Below are positions 9,096 through 16,607 of a stretch of DNA of 46,866 nt, piece after piece. Below the pieces are notes generated by a model. That model ran no database searches. It worked only from the letters and a program-made list of their open reading frames with translations, and was not told where the DNA came from. The stretch is taken from positions 1 to 46,866 of the forward strand of contig JAIQFL010000041.1 in assembly GCA_020073365.1 (NCBI GenBank), given 5' to 3'. Positions within the stretch are counted from its first letter, which is position 1, and each line of letters opens with the position of its first letter. This stretch comes from Terriglobia bacterium. GTDB lineage: Bacteria; Acidobacteriota; Terriglobia; Bryobacterales; Bryobacteraceae. A program made the position numbers and the translations under genes.

Positions 9096-9942
9096 CACCG
9101 AGAACCATATGAGCATGGCACCCGAATACACGTCCCGGCCTAAAACAAGCCAGGGCCAAAAGGCGGCTCCCTTGCCGATTTCCGCTCCAGATCCCGAACC
9201 CAAACTGCGGGCCAGCAACGTCAATTTCTTTTACGGCTCCTTCCAGGCGTTGCACGACGTTTCGTTGGACATGCATGCGAACCGCATCACCGCCCTCATC
9301 GGACCCTCCGGCTGCGGTAAGTCGACCTTCCTGCGGAATCTCAATCGCATCAACGACACCATTCGCAACGCCCACATGGAAGGCACGATCCTGCTGGACA
9401 ACGAAGACGTGCGCAGCGTGGATGTGACCAGCCTGCGGCGGCGGGTCGGCATGGTCTTCCAGCGGCCCAATCCGTTCCCCAAGTCCATCGCGGACAACAT
9501 CGCCTACGGACTCCGCATCAACGGGATGGCGAGCCGGGGAGAGATGAAGGACAAAGTGGAGCACAGCCTGCGGCGCGCAGCCCTCTGGGACGAAGTCAAA
9601 GACAAGCTGAGCGAATCGGCCTACGCCCTTTCCGGCGGCCAACAGCAGCGCCTCTGCATCGCCCGTGCCCTGGCTGTAGACCCGGAGGTCCTGCTCCTCG
9701 ATGAACCCTGCTCCGCCCTCGACCCAATCGCCACGGCCAAGATCGAGGAATTGATGTTCAGCCTTAAGGATCAATGCACCATGGTCATCGTGACCCACAA
9801 CATGCAGCAGGCGGCACGCGTGGCCGATAACACCGGGTTTTTCCTGTTGGGGAAGCTGATCGAGTACGACAAAACGGACGTCATCTTCAAGAACCCATCC
9901 CGCAGGGAAACTGAAGATTACATCACGGGAAGATTTGGGTAG
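9088..9942 (+). CDS. pstB: Phosphate ABC transporter ATP-binding protein PstB
   Basis: This ATPase drives the phosphate importer. The 284 residues show Walker [10 protein letters not shown] at 72-80, Q-loop [13 protein letters not shown] signature LSGGQQQR, Walker [14 protein letters not shown] and the switch histidine in VIVTHNM. The conserved core begins near residue 40, so this protein has an N-terminal extension of about 30 residues if the GTG at 9088 is used. An ATG at 9109 would shorten it by seven residues. It overlaps pstA by eight bases. Confidence 0.95.
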   Translation: MADTENHMSMAPEYTSRPKTSQGQKAAPLPISAPDPEPKLRASNVNFFYGSFQALHDVSLDMHANRITALIGPSGCGKSTFLRNLNRINDTIRNAHMEGTILLDNEDVRSVDVTSLRRRVGMVFQRPNPFPKSIADNIAYGLRINGMASRGEMKDKVEHSLRRAALWDEVKDKLSESAYALSGGQQQRLCIARALAVDPEVLLLDEPCSALDPIATAKIEELMFSLKDQCTMVIVTHNMQQAARVADNTGFFLLGKLIEYDKTDVIFKNPSRRETEDYITGRFG

Positions 9943-10002
9943 AGAGCCTCGGGTTCGCTATGATCGCGTACAGGGACATGGAGGAAAGGGAGAGAAACTG
10001 AG

Positions 10003-10671
10003 TTGCGCCATTTTACGGTTGAACTGGAAGAACTGAATCAGAAGCTGCTGGAAATGGGCGGGCTGGTGGAGTCTGCTATCAGCCGCAGCGTTCGCTCCCT
10101 CGTGGATCAGGACAGAGAACTGGCCGAGCACGTCATCCGTGACGAGCCGAGAATCAACCGGATGGAGATGGAAATCGACGGCATGGTGACCCGGCTTCTC
10201 GCGCTCCGCCAGCCGGTGGCCCGCGACCTGCGCTTCCTGACTTCGGCCCTCAAGATCAACACCGACCTGGAGCGCATCGGCGACCTCGCCCAGCACGTCG
10301 CGGAGCGCTCGCTCTCCCTGATGCATCATCCGCTGGTCAAACCGATGATCGACATCCCCAAGATGGCATCCCTGGTCCAATCCATGCTGCTGAAGTGTCT
10401 GGACGCGTTTGTGAATGGGGACGACGTGCTGGCCCGCTCGGTGCTTCTTGCGGACGATGAAGTGGACGCTCTTCGCGACGCGGTCTACACGGAATTGCAG
10501 GAAACCATGCAGCGCGACCCGGGCGTCGTGCCGGCGGCGATCGATCTGATTTTCGTAGCGCGCAACCTCGAGCGGATCGGCGACCACGCCACCAACATCG
10601 CCGAAGATGTGGTCTTCCTGGTCAAGGGTATCGACGTCCGGCACCACGCCGAGCAGGCCGAGAGCGTCTGA
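10003..10671 (+). CDS. phoU: Phosphate-signalling regulator PhoU
   Basis: PhoU (222 residues) is a cytoplasmic all-helical protein that links Pst transport to PhoR/PhoB signalling. It contains the duplicated PhoU helical bundle with two metal-binding blocks: RDLRFLTSALKINTDLERIGD around residues 72-92 and IDLIFVARNLERIGDHATNIAED near the end. The start is TTG at 10003 behind a GGGAGAG ribosome-binding site. It lies 60 bases after pstB and is convergent with ppk1, seven bases away. Confidence 0.93.
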   Translation: MRHFTVELEELNQKLLEMGGLVESAISRSVRSLVDQDRELAEHVIRDEPRINRMEMEIDGMVTRLLALRQPVARDLRFLTSALKINTDLERIGDLAQHVAERSLSLMHHPLVKPMIDIPKMASLVQSMLLKCLDAFVNGDDVLARSVLLADDEVDALRDAVYTELQETMQRDPGVVPAAIDLIFVARNLERIGDHATNIAEDVVFLVKGIDVRHHAEQAESV

Positions 10672-10678
10672 AACCGCA

Positions 10679-12871
10679 TCACGAATCTAGCCTGGAGCGG
10701 CCATTCTTCGGTCGCTGAGGGGATGTCCGGCGCTTCGCCAGCAAGAACTCCTGGCTGTTCACGCGTTTCCTGTTCTCGCCGGGCGATTTCGCGACATACG
10801 TGCCGTTGGAAAGCATCCGCCGCGCCTTCACATTGTCCGCCAGGTAGACGGCCAGGATCTGGTCTCGAACGCGTTGCACCAGGACCGGGTCGTCCAGCGG
10901 AAAAAGGACCTCCACGCGATGGTCGATGTTGCGGGGCATCAGGTCGGCGCTGCCGATATAAATCTCTTCCTCGCCGCCGTTGCGAAAGTAGTAGACCCGG
11001 CTGTGTTCCAGAAACCGCCCCACGATGCTGATGACTTCAATGTTATCGCTGACGCCCCGCACTCCCGGACGCAGGCAGCAGATTCCGCGCACCAGGAGTT
11101 GAATCCTTACGCCCGCTTGGGAGGCGCGATACAGCGCGCGAATCAGAGGCACGTCCACCAGTGCGTTCGTCTTGAAAATGAGATGGCCTTCTTCTCCGGC
11201 CCGCGCGTGTTCGATCTCCCGCTCAATCATGGCCGCGAAGCGGGCCCTCAAATTCAAGGGCGCTACCAGTAGCTTTTTGTAGTCGGCCTTGGCGGAATAG
11301 CCGGTGAGGTAATTGAACAGATTCGTGGCATCGTCGGCGATATCTTCATCGCAGGTGAACATCCCGATATCGGTGTACAAGTGCGCCGTGATCGCATTGT
11401 AGTTGCCCGTGGAAAGGTGGACATAGCGCACCATCCTGCCGCCCTCGCGCCGCACCACCAACGCGATCTTCGAATGGATCTTGAGGCCGACCAGCCCGTA
11501 GACCACGTGTACCCCAGCCTTTTCCATCGCCCGCGCCCACTCGATGTTACTCTCTTCGTCGAAGCGGGCCTTGAGTTCCACCAATACGGCCACCTGCTTG
11601 TCTTCTTCAATCGCATCGAGCAACCCCTCCACCACCGGGGAGTTTCTTCCCACGCGATAAAGGCATGCCTTGATCGCCAGAACTGCCGGGTCGCGCGCGG
11701 CCTTCCGTAGAAACTCGATTACCGGCTGGAAAGAATCAAACGGATGATGCACGAGGATGCTCTGGCTCCTGATTCTCGCGAAAATATCGTCCTCTGCGCC
11801 GTTCATTACGAGCACTTGGGGTACCGCGGCGACGAACGGCGGGTCTTTGAGCTCCGGCCGGTCCAATTGGTAGACATCCATCAATCGCTTGAGTGAGAGC
11901 GGGCCCGCAACGCGATAAACATCGCTCGCGTCCAGCTCCAGATTCTTCATGAGGATATCGAGGATGCGAGGCGGCATATCTTGCGTAACCATCAGGCGCA
12001 CCACGCTGCCAAAACGGCGCTGCCGCACTCCCTCCTCGATGGTTTCCAGCAGATCCTCGGCCTCCAGTTCCTTGATTGAGATATCCGCGTCGCGCGTGAC
12101 GTGGAAGGGGTGCGCCTCCAGCACCTGCATGCCGGGGAATAACGATGTCAGATGCGCCGCTACCACTTGTTCCAGCCAGACGAGATCGATCCGTTTGGGG
12201 CCCGATTTTCCCGGTTTTATTGCCAGTCTCTTCAGCGGAACCAATTGAGGCAGCGAATCCGGGACTTTCACTCGCGCAAAGCGCTGATGCTCTTGCTCGT
12301 CCTGGATGAGCACCGCCAGATTCAGGCTCAGATTGGAAATATGCGGGAAAGGCCGCCCCGGATCGAAAGCCAGGGGGGTCAGGACCGGGAAAACCGTTTC
12401 ATCGAAGTATTTCTTTACGGTGTGAAGCTGGACTTCGTTCAGGTCCCCGTAATCGTGGATGAAGATGCCATTCTCATCGAGCGCGGGCATCATTCCCTCC
12501 AGGCACTTGTGCGCTTCCTTGATCAGTCTCTTGACTTCGCGCCGGATGGCGATGAGTTGGGCACGCGGGCTCATGCCGTCGTGTGCGACGTCCAGGGTTC
12601 CGGCGTCCATCTGGGCGAACAGACCGGCCACCCGCACCATGAAGAATTCGTCCAGATTGGATGCCAGGATCGCCAGGAACTTCAGCCGTTCCAGGAGCGG
12701 ATTCCTCTCATCGACGGCCTCCTCCAGCACCCGGCGCTGGAATGCCAGAAGAGACAATTCGCGGTTCAGATAAAGCTCGGGATCCTTGAGATCGATTGAA
12801 TCCGCAGTCTCCCACGAGCTATCCGGGCCGGAGCTCTGCTTCGCAGTCTTCGCGGCTGGCCGCGCTGCCAT
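10679..12871 (-). CDS. ppk1: Polyphosphate kinase 1
   Basis: This enzyme reversibly transfers the ATP gamma-phosphate onto polyphosphate. The 730-residue protein has the N-terminal domain (from LYLNRELSLLAFQRRVLEEA, about 33-52), head domain, and two phospholipase-D-like catalytic domains. The catalytic histidines are visible as H466 in GLKIHSK and H623 in FLEHSR. A TTG start 12 codons upstream is possible, but AGGAGG at 12880-12885 stands eight bases before ATG 12871 and decides for that start. The N-terminus carries about 25 extra residues and the C-terminus is basic (RRTSPQRPK). Placement next to the pst operon fits coupling of phosphate uptake and storage. Confidence 0.95.
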   Translation of the reverse strand: MAARPAAKTAKQSSGPDSSWETADSIDLKDPELYLNRELSLLAFQRRVLEEAVDERNPLLERLKFLAILASNLDEFFMVRVAGLFAQMDAGTLDVAHDGMSPRAQLIAIRREVKRLIKEAHKCLEGMMPALDENGIFIHDYGDLNEVQLHTVKKYFDETVFPVLTPLAFDPGRPFPHISNLSLNLAVLIQDEQEHQRFARVKVPDSLPQLVPLKRLAIKPGKSGPKRIDLVWLEQVVAAHLTSLFPGMQVLEAHPFHVTRDADISIKELEAEDLLETIEEGVRQRRFGSVVRLMVTQDMPPRILDILMKNLELDASDVYRVAGPLSLKRLMDVYQLDRPELKDPPFVAAVPQVLVMNGAEDDIFARIRSQSILVHHPFDSFQPVIEFLRKAARDPAVLAIKACLYRVGRNSPVVEGLLDAIEEDKQVAVLVELKARFDEESNIEWARAMEKAGVHVVYGLVGLKIHSKIALVVRREGGRMVRYVHLSTGNYNAITAHLYTDIGMFTCDEDIADDATNLFNYLTGYSAKADYKKLLVAPLNLRARFAAMIEREIEHARAGEEGHLIFKTNALVDVPLIRALYRASQAGVRIQLLVRGICCLRPGVRGVSDNIEVISIVGRFLEHSRVYYFRNGGEEEIYIGSADLMPRNIDHRVEVLFPLDDPVLVQRVRDQILAVYLADNVKARRMLSNGTYVAKSPGENRKRVNSQEFLLAKRRTSPQRPKNGRSRLDS

Positions 12872-13636
12872 CGATTCGACCTCCTCTGCTGTGGCCTGCT
12901 TCGCCAAAGCGACTTTTCCCTACAGCCGGCCAGTACGGTTATCACATTCGCTATGCTACGGACCGGTTACCTCTCGATAAGGCTTGATTGCAAGACAATT
13001 ATCTCAGAAGACGAGAGATTCCCCTGGACGTACCCCTGAAGAGCGCCAGACTCCCCGTTGTCTGTTTTTGGGAATCGTTGCGCGGCCCGCGGATAAGAGC
13101 GCTGCTGGGATCTGGGGCGCCTTCCACCATGACCGGCGAGCCAGTGCGCATCCCGACCGCTCGGGGCTTCGCGACCTTCGCGGCGACGTGGTCGCTCGCA
13201 TTCCTGCCCGGCAGCGCTGCATTCGATACGACTGCTACTCCGGGCGAATCCCTCCGCATCCACGTTCGCCTGGCCGCGGCTGGGCAACCCGGCCCGATCC
13301 GGGTTCGAAGATCGGCTGCGGCGCGTCACCGCGGGCCGGCGCACTCGGCGAGTTGGGATGGCCGGACCGAACAGAGAAAGGCCTGTTCCAGTTTGGCAGT
13401 TTGGCTCTACCCTTGCATTCCGAAGGCGAAAGATGGACACTACTCTCAGAGAGTGTTTCGATTTGGAGAAGGAGGCCCGGGCATATGTTCCGAATGGCCT
13501 TTACACTGCTGCTACGATTTGGGCGTTTCCTGAAATCGCTCCTCGAATTGGAACCGGTCTACCGGTTACGGTAGCCTGGCGAGTGAGTTGCGAAGAGGCG
13601 TCAAGCCAGCTTCTGAATGCAGAACGGGGAGTGTAC
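12872..13636. other. Long stretch without a recognisable gene
   Basis: Several overlapping open frames of 70-196 codons exist on both strands (for example 12984-13574 plus and 12967-13440 minus), as expected at this GC content. None has a recognisable motif, a convincing ribosome-binding site or protein-like composition. They are rich in Arg, Pro, Gly and Ser. The stretch may be decayed coding sequence. I see no repeat or RNA structure I can support. Confidence 0.5.
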
Positions 13637-14044
13637 TCAGGCTGTAACCACTAAGGGCCGATCCATCATTTCCAGGACCTGTCCCAGCAATTGTGCTCTC
13701 CGGAATGGCTTTCGCAAGAATCCGCGGATGTGCCCGGACGCTCCTACTCCTCGAAGAGATTCCTCTTCATCCTCGCCGGTCAGAAACAACGTTCGCATCT
13801 CTGGAGAGAACGCGTCTAACTGTCCCACGAGTTCTGCCGCGTTGAGCCCGGACGTCCCCGTGTCGATGATTGCGAGACCCACAGGGCGAGGGCTTTCACG
13901 GCAATACTTGAGCGCTTCAGCGCCGCTGGAAGCGGGCAGAATGGTAAAACCGGCTTTCTCCAGAGTGGTTGAAACTGCTTGCAGAACGGTTTCCCGATTG
14001 TCAGCGACGACTACTGCGGTATTGGGTGAGTCTTCCGTTTGCAT
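13637..14044 (-). CDS. Stand-alone response-regulator receiver protein
   Basis: The 135-residue protein is a single CheY-like receiver domain with no output domain. It shows D15 of the acidic pocket, the phospho-acceptor D61 in LAIIDTG, a Thr in FLTG (about 89) and the conserved K112 in FLRKPF. The residue after D15 is Asn where many receivers have a second acidic residue. ATG 14044 (MQTEDSPN) gives a normal receiver length; a longer frame upstream looks non-coding. No kinase is adjacent, so its partner is unknown. Confidence 0.8.
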   Translation of the reverse strand: MQTEDSPNTAVVVADNRETVLQAVSTTLEKAGFTILPASSGAEALKYCRESPRPVGLAIIDTGTSGLNAAELVGQLDAFSPEMRTLFLTGEDEEESLRGVGASGHIRGFLRKPFRRAQLLGQVLEMMDRPLVVTA

Positions 14045-14182
14045 ATGACCATTGTACCGCACCGGGGGGGGCGATCCCCACTGCTCTGCCGGCCGGGCAG
14101 GCCAGAGTGATGCCCCCTTGGGGCGACCCGTTGTAACCGCCTTCACCGGAACACCTATTACATCCGTGTCATCCGTTCCACG

Positions 14183-14456
14183 CTAATCCTGCCGCAAAGC
14201 TACTACGGGGTCGATCCGCGCGGCGTGCCGGGCGGGAAGCCATCCGGCGAGGAGGGCGACGCAGGCAACCAGCAGGCTCACAGCTCCGAACGTTCAAGGA
14301 TCGTATGTCGGTACATTGAAGAGCAAGCTGCCCATCAGCCGGGTGACCGCCAGCCCGCTTCCGATTCCCAGCACGATGCCGCCGGCCACCAGGCGCATGC
14401 CGTGCCCGACCACCAGGCGCGACAAGTCGCCGGGACGCGCGCCCAGCGCCATGCGG
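14183..14456 (-). pseudogene. Truncated copy of the 3' end of the ADOP permease
   Basis: Bases 14184-14456 align without gaps to 16609-16881, the last ~90 codons of the intact permease at 16608-19082. I count about a dozen differences by eye (roughly 95% identity). In the permease frame this copy has a premature TGA at 14294-14296, where the intact gene has TTG (Leu in TYDPLTFG), and it ends in TAG rather than TAA. Homology stops abruptly at 14456, and the rest of the gene is missing. It is a dead fragment in the same orientation as the intact gene. Confidence 0.9.
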
Positions 14457-14612
14457 TAACAGCGAAGGCGCGATTCTGCGAGTCCTCCTGCGTCGTCGTC
14501 TCGGCCTCGGAATCAAGGAGATCAGGGGGACTCTCCGAGCCTGACTCACTACGTGGCCCAGAACTGGCGCATCGAAGCGCTCTGAGAGATCACTCCTGTT
14601 ACCCGTTAGGGG

Positions 14613-15002
14613 TCAGGCAAGCCGGACATGCGGATACGTCGCAATCTTGCTGTCCTCAGTCATCATCGGACACTGAAGGATGCGGGCTGTCGCGACCAGC
14701 AACTGGTCGGCTGGATCGCGATGGAAAGGTTGAGGCAATTGGGTGGATTCCACCACGATATGCGGATGGAGGTGCAGAAGCGAGACGCCCGGTTCGGCGA
14801 GGGCGCTCTCTATCCAAAGCCCCACTCTCCGATCGAGCTTCAGCCTTCCGTACTCCACGAGTTTAGCGACTTCCCAACACGAGATGATGCTGACGCCGAA
14901 GACGCGGTCAGCGCCGAGTTCGAGAAGTTCGCGGTGCCTTGGTTGCAGCCGTTCCGGCCGAGAAACCCACCAGACCCAAATCTGGGTGTCCAGCAGAATC
15001 AC
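14613..15002 (-). CDS. PIN-domain toxin (VapC-like RNase) of a type II toxin-antitoxin pair
   Basis: The 129-residue protein is a PIN-domain ribonuclease, by family expected to cleave RNA and inhibit growth when free. The acidic catalytic set is visible: D5 in MILLDTQ, E44 in SCWEVAKL, D96/D99 in HRDPADQLL and D117 in EDSKI. It starts at GTG 15002, overlapping the stop of the upstream antitoxin as GTGA, the usual tight coupling. It lies in a small accessory island. The RNA target is unknown. Confidence 0.88.
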   Translation of the reverse strand: MILLDTQIWVWWVSRPERLQPRHRELLELGADRVFGVSIISCWEVAKLVEYGRLKLDRRVGLWIESALAEPGVSLLHLHPHIVVESTQLPQPFHRDPADQLLVATARILQCPMMTEDSKIATYPHVRLA

Positions 15003-15214
15003 TGCAGGGCGTCCCAGTCCTCGCTGGCAACAGGCTCCAACGGCTCACGAAACTCAAGAACCGAATCTCGAAGGCTTCGTTCCCCAGGCGTCGATGATCC
15101 TGCGGTTTTGGAGACCACCAACACTTCAACCGGTTGGCCGGGCTCGAACGGAAGGCCCTCCAAAACGAGTTCGCCGTGCTGACCGACAGTAGTCTCTCTC
15201 CAGAGCGTTTGCAC
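14999..15214 (-). CDS. Probable antitoxin of the PIN toxin
   Basis: This small acidic protein precedes the PIN gene and overlaps it by four bases. It reads QTLWRETTVGQHGELVLEGL followed by PFEPGQPVEVLVVSK. This is an AbrB/SpoVT-like short beta-strand pattern (V-x-x-x-G-E-L-x-L-x-x-L-P) seen in antitoxins of PIN toxins. The C-terminal half is acidic and probably wraps the toxin. The start is uncertain: GTG 15214 gives 71 residues, and in-frame ATGs at 15277 or 15286 would lengthen it, with no decisive ribosome-binding site. It would bind the toxin and its own promoter. Confidence 0.65.
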   Translation of the reverse strand: MQTLWRETTVGQHGELVLEGLPFEPGQPVEVLVVSKTAGSSTPGERSLRDSVLEFREPLEPVASEDWDALQ

Positions 15215-15449
15215 GCTTTCAGTATAGAGGATCTGGTCATGAGATGTGTTGCGAGGTGCTTGGCCCGCTTGGTCCATGCGGTCCATGGCCTGATTTTGGA
15301 ACTTTCCGGCTGGGCAACCGTGGTTTCGGCGTGATGGGCGTTTCACGGGATCTTCCCCGCGCGGCGGACGGCTTGAAGCCCACAACCTCCCACAGCGGGG
15401 CCTCCGGCAAGCGTCGCTCGGGCCACATCCACGAGTGGGGCGTTCACGC

Positions 15450-16310
15450 TTACGGAGTCATGATTCTGGAAAAATCTTTCGTGCCATCTGTCAGAATCCA
15501 GTAGTAGAACGTCAGCTCGTCGGCGGGGTCACCCCTCGTATCGTCCTTAATGTCGATAATCTTCAGAGCGGCGTAGAAGCCGTTTACGTTCTGGAGCACG
15601 ACAAAGCCTCCCTTTTCCGCGCTCCGGACCCGAGATGTGAAGTCGAGTGTCGAGGCGTCAATGATGTCGGCAAGCACCGCGCCACGTTGTGCGAGAGCGA
15701 CGCCTCTAATGGATGGCGTATCCGTTAAGCAGTAGATGAAAGTGTCACTTGCCTTTGACCACTGCGTCTCGAACAGATACAAGCCATCACCGATCCTAAA
15801 CCGCCCGTTGAACCTTGAATAGTTGAAGGTGACTGCGCCATCGTTAGACGGTGCCCAGGGAGACGCAACCGCGAGAGCCTTGGACTTTAATGGATCGCGC
15901 CCCAGCTTGTGGTAAAGAAGTACACAAACCTCATGAGGAGAACGCTTCCTCAAGTCAATGTAACCGATGGTCGGTAAGAGACCTTCAATCTCAGTATCAT
16001 CAAAGCGTGCTGGCAGGATGTATTCATAGCTCTCGCTCAGAGCCCGCGCTTGCGCGGCTCTACGCTCGTGATTCGTCCAAACCTTGTCTCGGTAGTGCTT
16101 GGAAACGAACAACACTGTATACTGAGCTGACTTTTGGTAAACCTCGACAAGGTGTTCGTAAAGATTCTTCCCCCAAAGGTCGGCACTCTCGAATGCGTCG
16201 TAGAATACGCTAACACCCATTGCCTGAAGGCCATCGGCCACCATCTCAACATACGAGCGGTCCTCGCCGGCGAAGGATAAGGCTACGTCGTACTTTTTCG
16301 TTATGGCCAT
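15450..16310 (-). CDS. TIR-domain protein with a C-terminal domain of unknown function
   Basis: The 286-residue protein has a bacterial TIR domain at about 7-137. It begins KYDVALSFAGEDR, carries the DLWGKNLYEHL segment, and has the WTNHE block in which E82 aligns with the catalytic Glu of NAD-cleaving TIR domains such as SARM1. The remaining ~140 residues (FNGRFRIGDGLYLFETQWSK, DELTFYYWIL) form a second, beta-rich domain I cannot name, possibly a sensor. Such proteins are often NAD-depleting defence effectors, which is inferred here. ATG 16310 is chosen; a GTG five codons upstream is possible. Base composition looks less GC-rich than the neighbours, consistent with transfer. Confidence 0.8.
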   Translation of the reverse strand: MAITKKYDVALSFAGEDRSYVEMVADGLQAMGVSVFYDAFESADLWGKNLYEHLVEVYQKSAQYTVLFVSKHYRDKVWTNHERRAAQARALSESYEYILPARFDDTEIEGLLPTIGYIDLRKRSPHEVCVLLYHKLGRDPLKSKALAVASPWAPSNDGAVTFNYSRFNGRFRIGDGLYLFETQWSKASDTFIYCLTDTPSIRGVALAQRGAVLADIIDASTLDFTSRVRSAEKGGFVVLQNVNGFYAALKIIDIKDDTRGDPADELTFYYWILTDGTKDFSRIMTP

Positions 16311-16607
16311 CGCACTGACTTTCACATCTTCCCACGGCTGCCGTGATTACACCTTAGAAAAGCGGAAGTCAAGCTGTAGTCGCTCCCCCAGTCTCAGAAC
16401 GGCGTTCTGGGACATCACTCCCGTGAAGTCCCCGTCACGCCAGCAACCGGCGACTGGGCACGATAACGCCGCTTTCGTACAAGTGAAAGGCTTCGCGGGG
16501 TGGCAATCCCGCGAGAAAGCATACTTCCGATGCGCCGTCCGGCGCCAATCGGATCCTCCACTCGCCGCGCCTATCTTAACGCCTATGTCTGCCAACCCCT
16601 CCCCCCC
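16311..16607. other. Intergenic region between the permease and the TIR gene
   Basis: I see no supported gene. A minus-strand frame from TTG 16595 to 16347 (82 codons) is possible but has odd composition and no motif. The region presumably holds the TIR promoter. No clear -35/-10 pair was recognised. Confidence 0.4.

Noticed and set aside
12984..13574. Plus-strand 196-codon open frame after ppk1
   Set aside because: Pro/Arg/Ser-rich with no domain; overlapping frames on both strands are equally open, as expected by chance at high GC.
14169..14549. Minus-strand 126-codon open frame over the permease fragment
   Set aside because: It is in a different frame from the permease homology and is extremely Arg-rich; the homologous frame has a stop at 14294-14296.
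15237..15449. Possible extra small gene between the antitoxin and the TIR gene
   Set aside because: Short frames only, without a ribosome-binding site or motif.
14613..16310. The PIN, antitoxin and TIR genes read as one three-part defence operon
   Set aside because: They share a strand, but 235 bases separate the TIR stop from the antitoxin start, so co-function is not shown; recorded as neighbouring accessory genes.
16347..16595. Possible 82-residue protein upstream of the TIR gene
   Set aside because: TTG start without a ribosome-binding site, odd composition and no motif.
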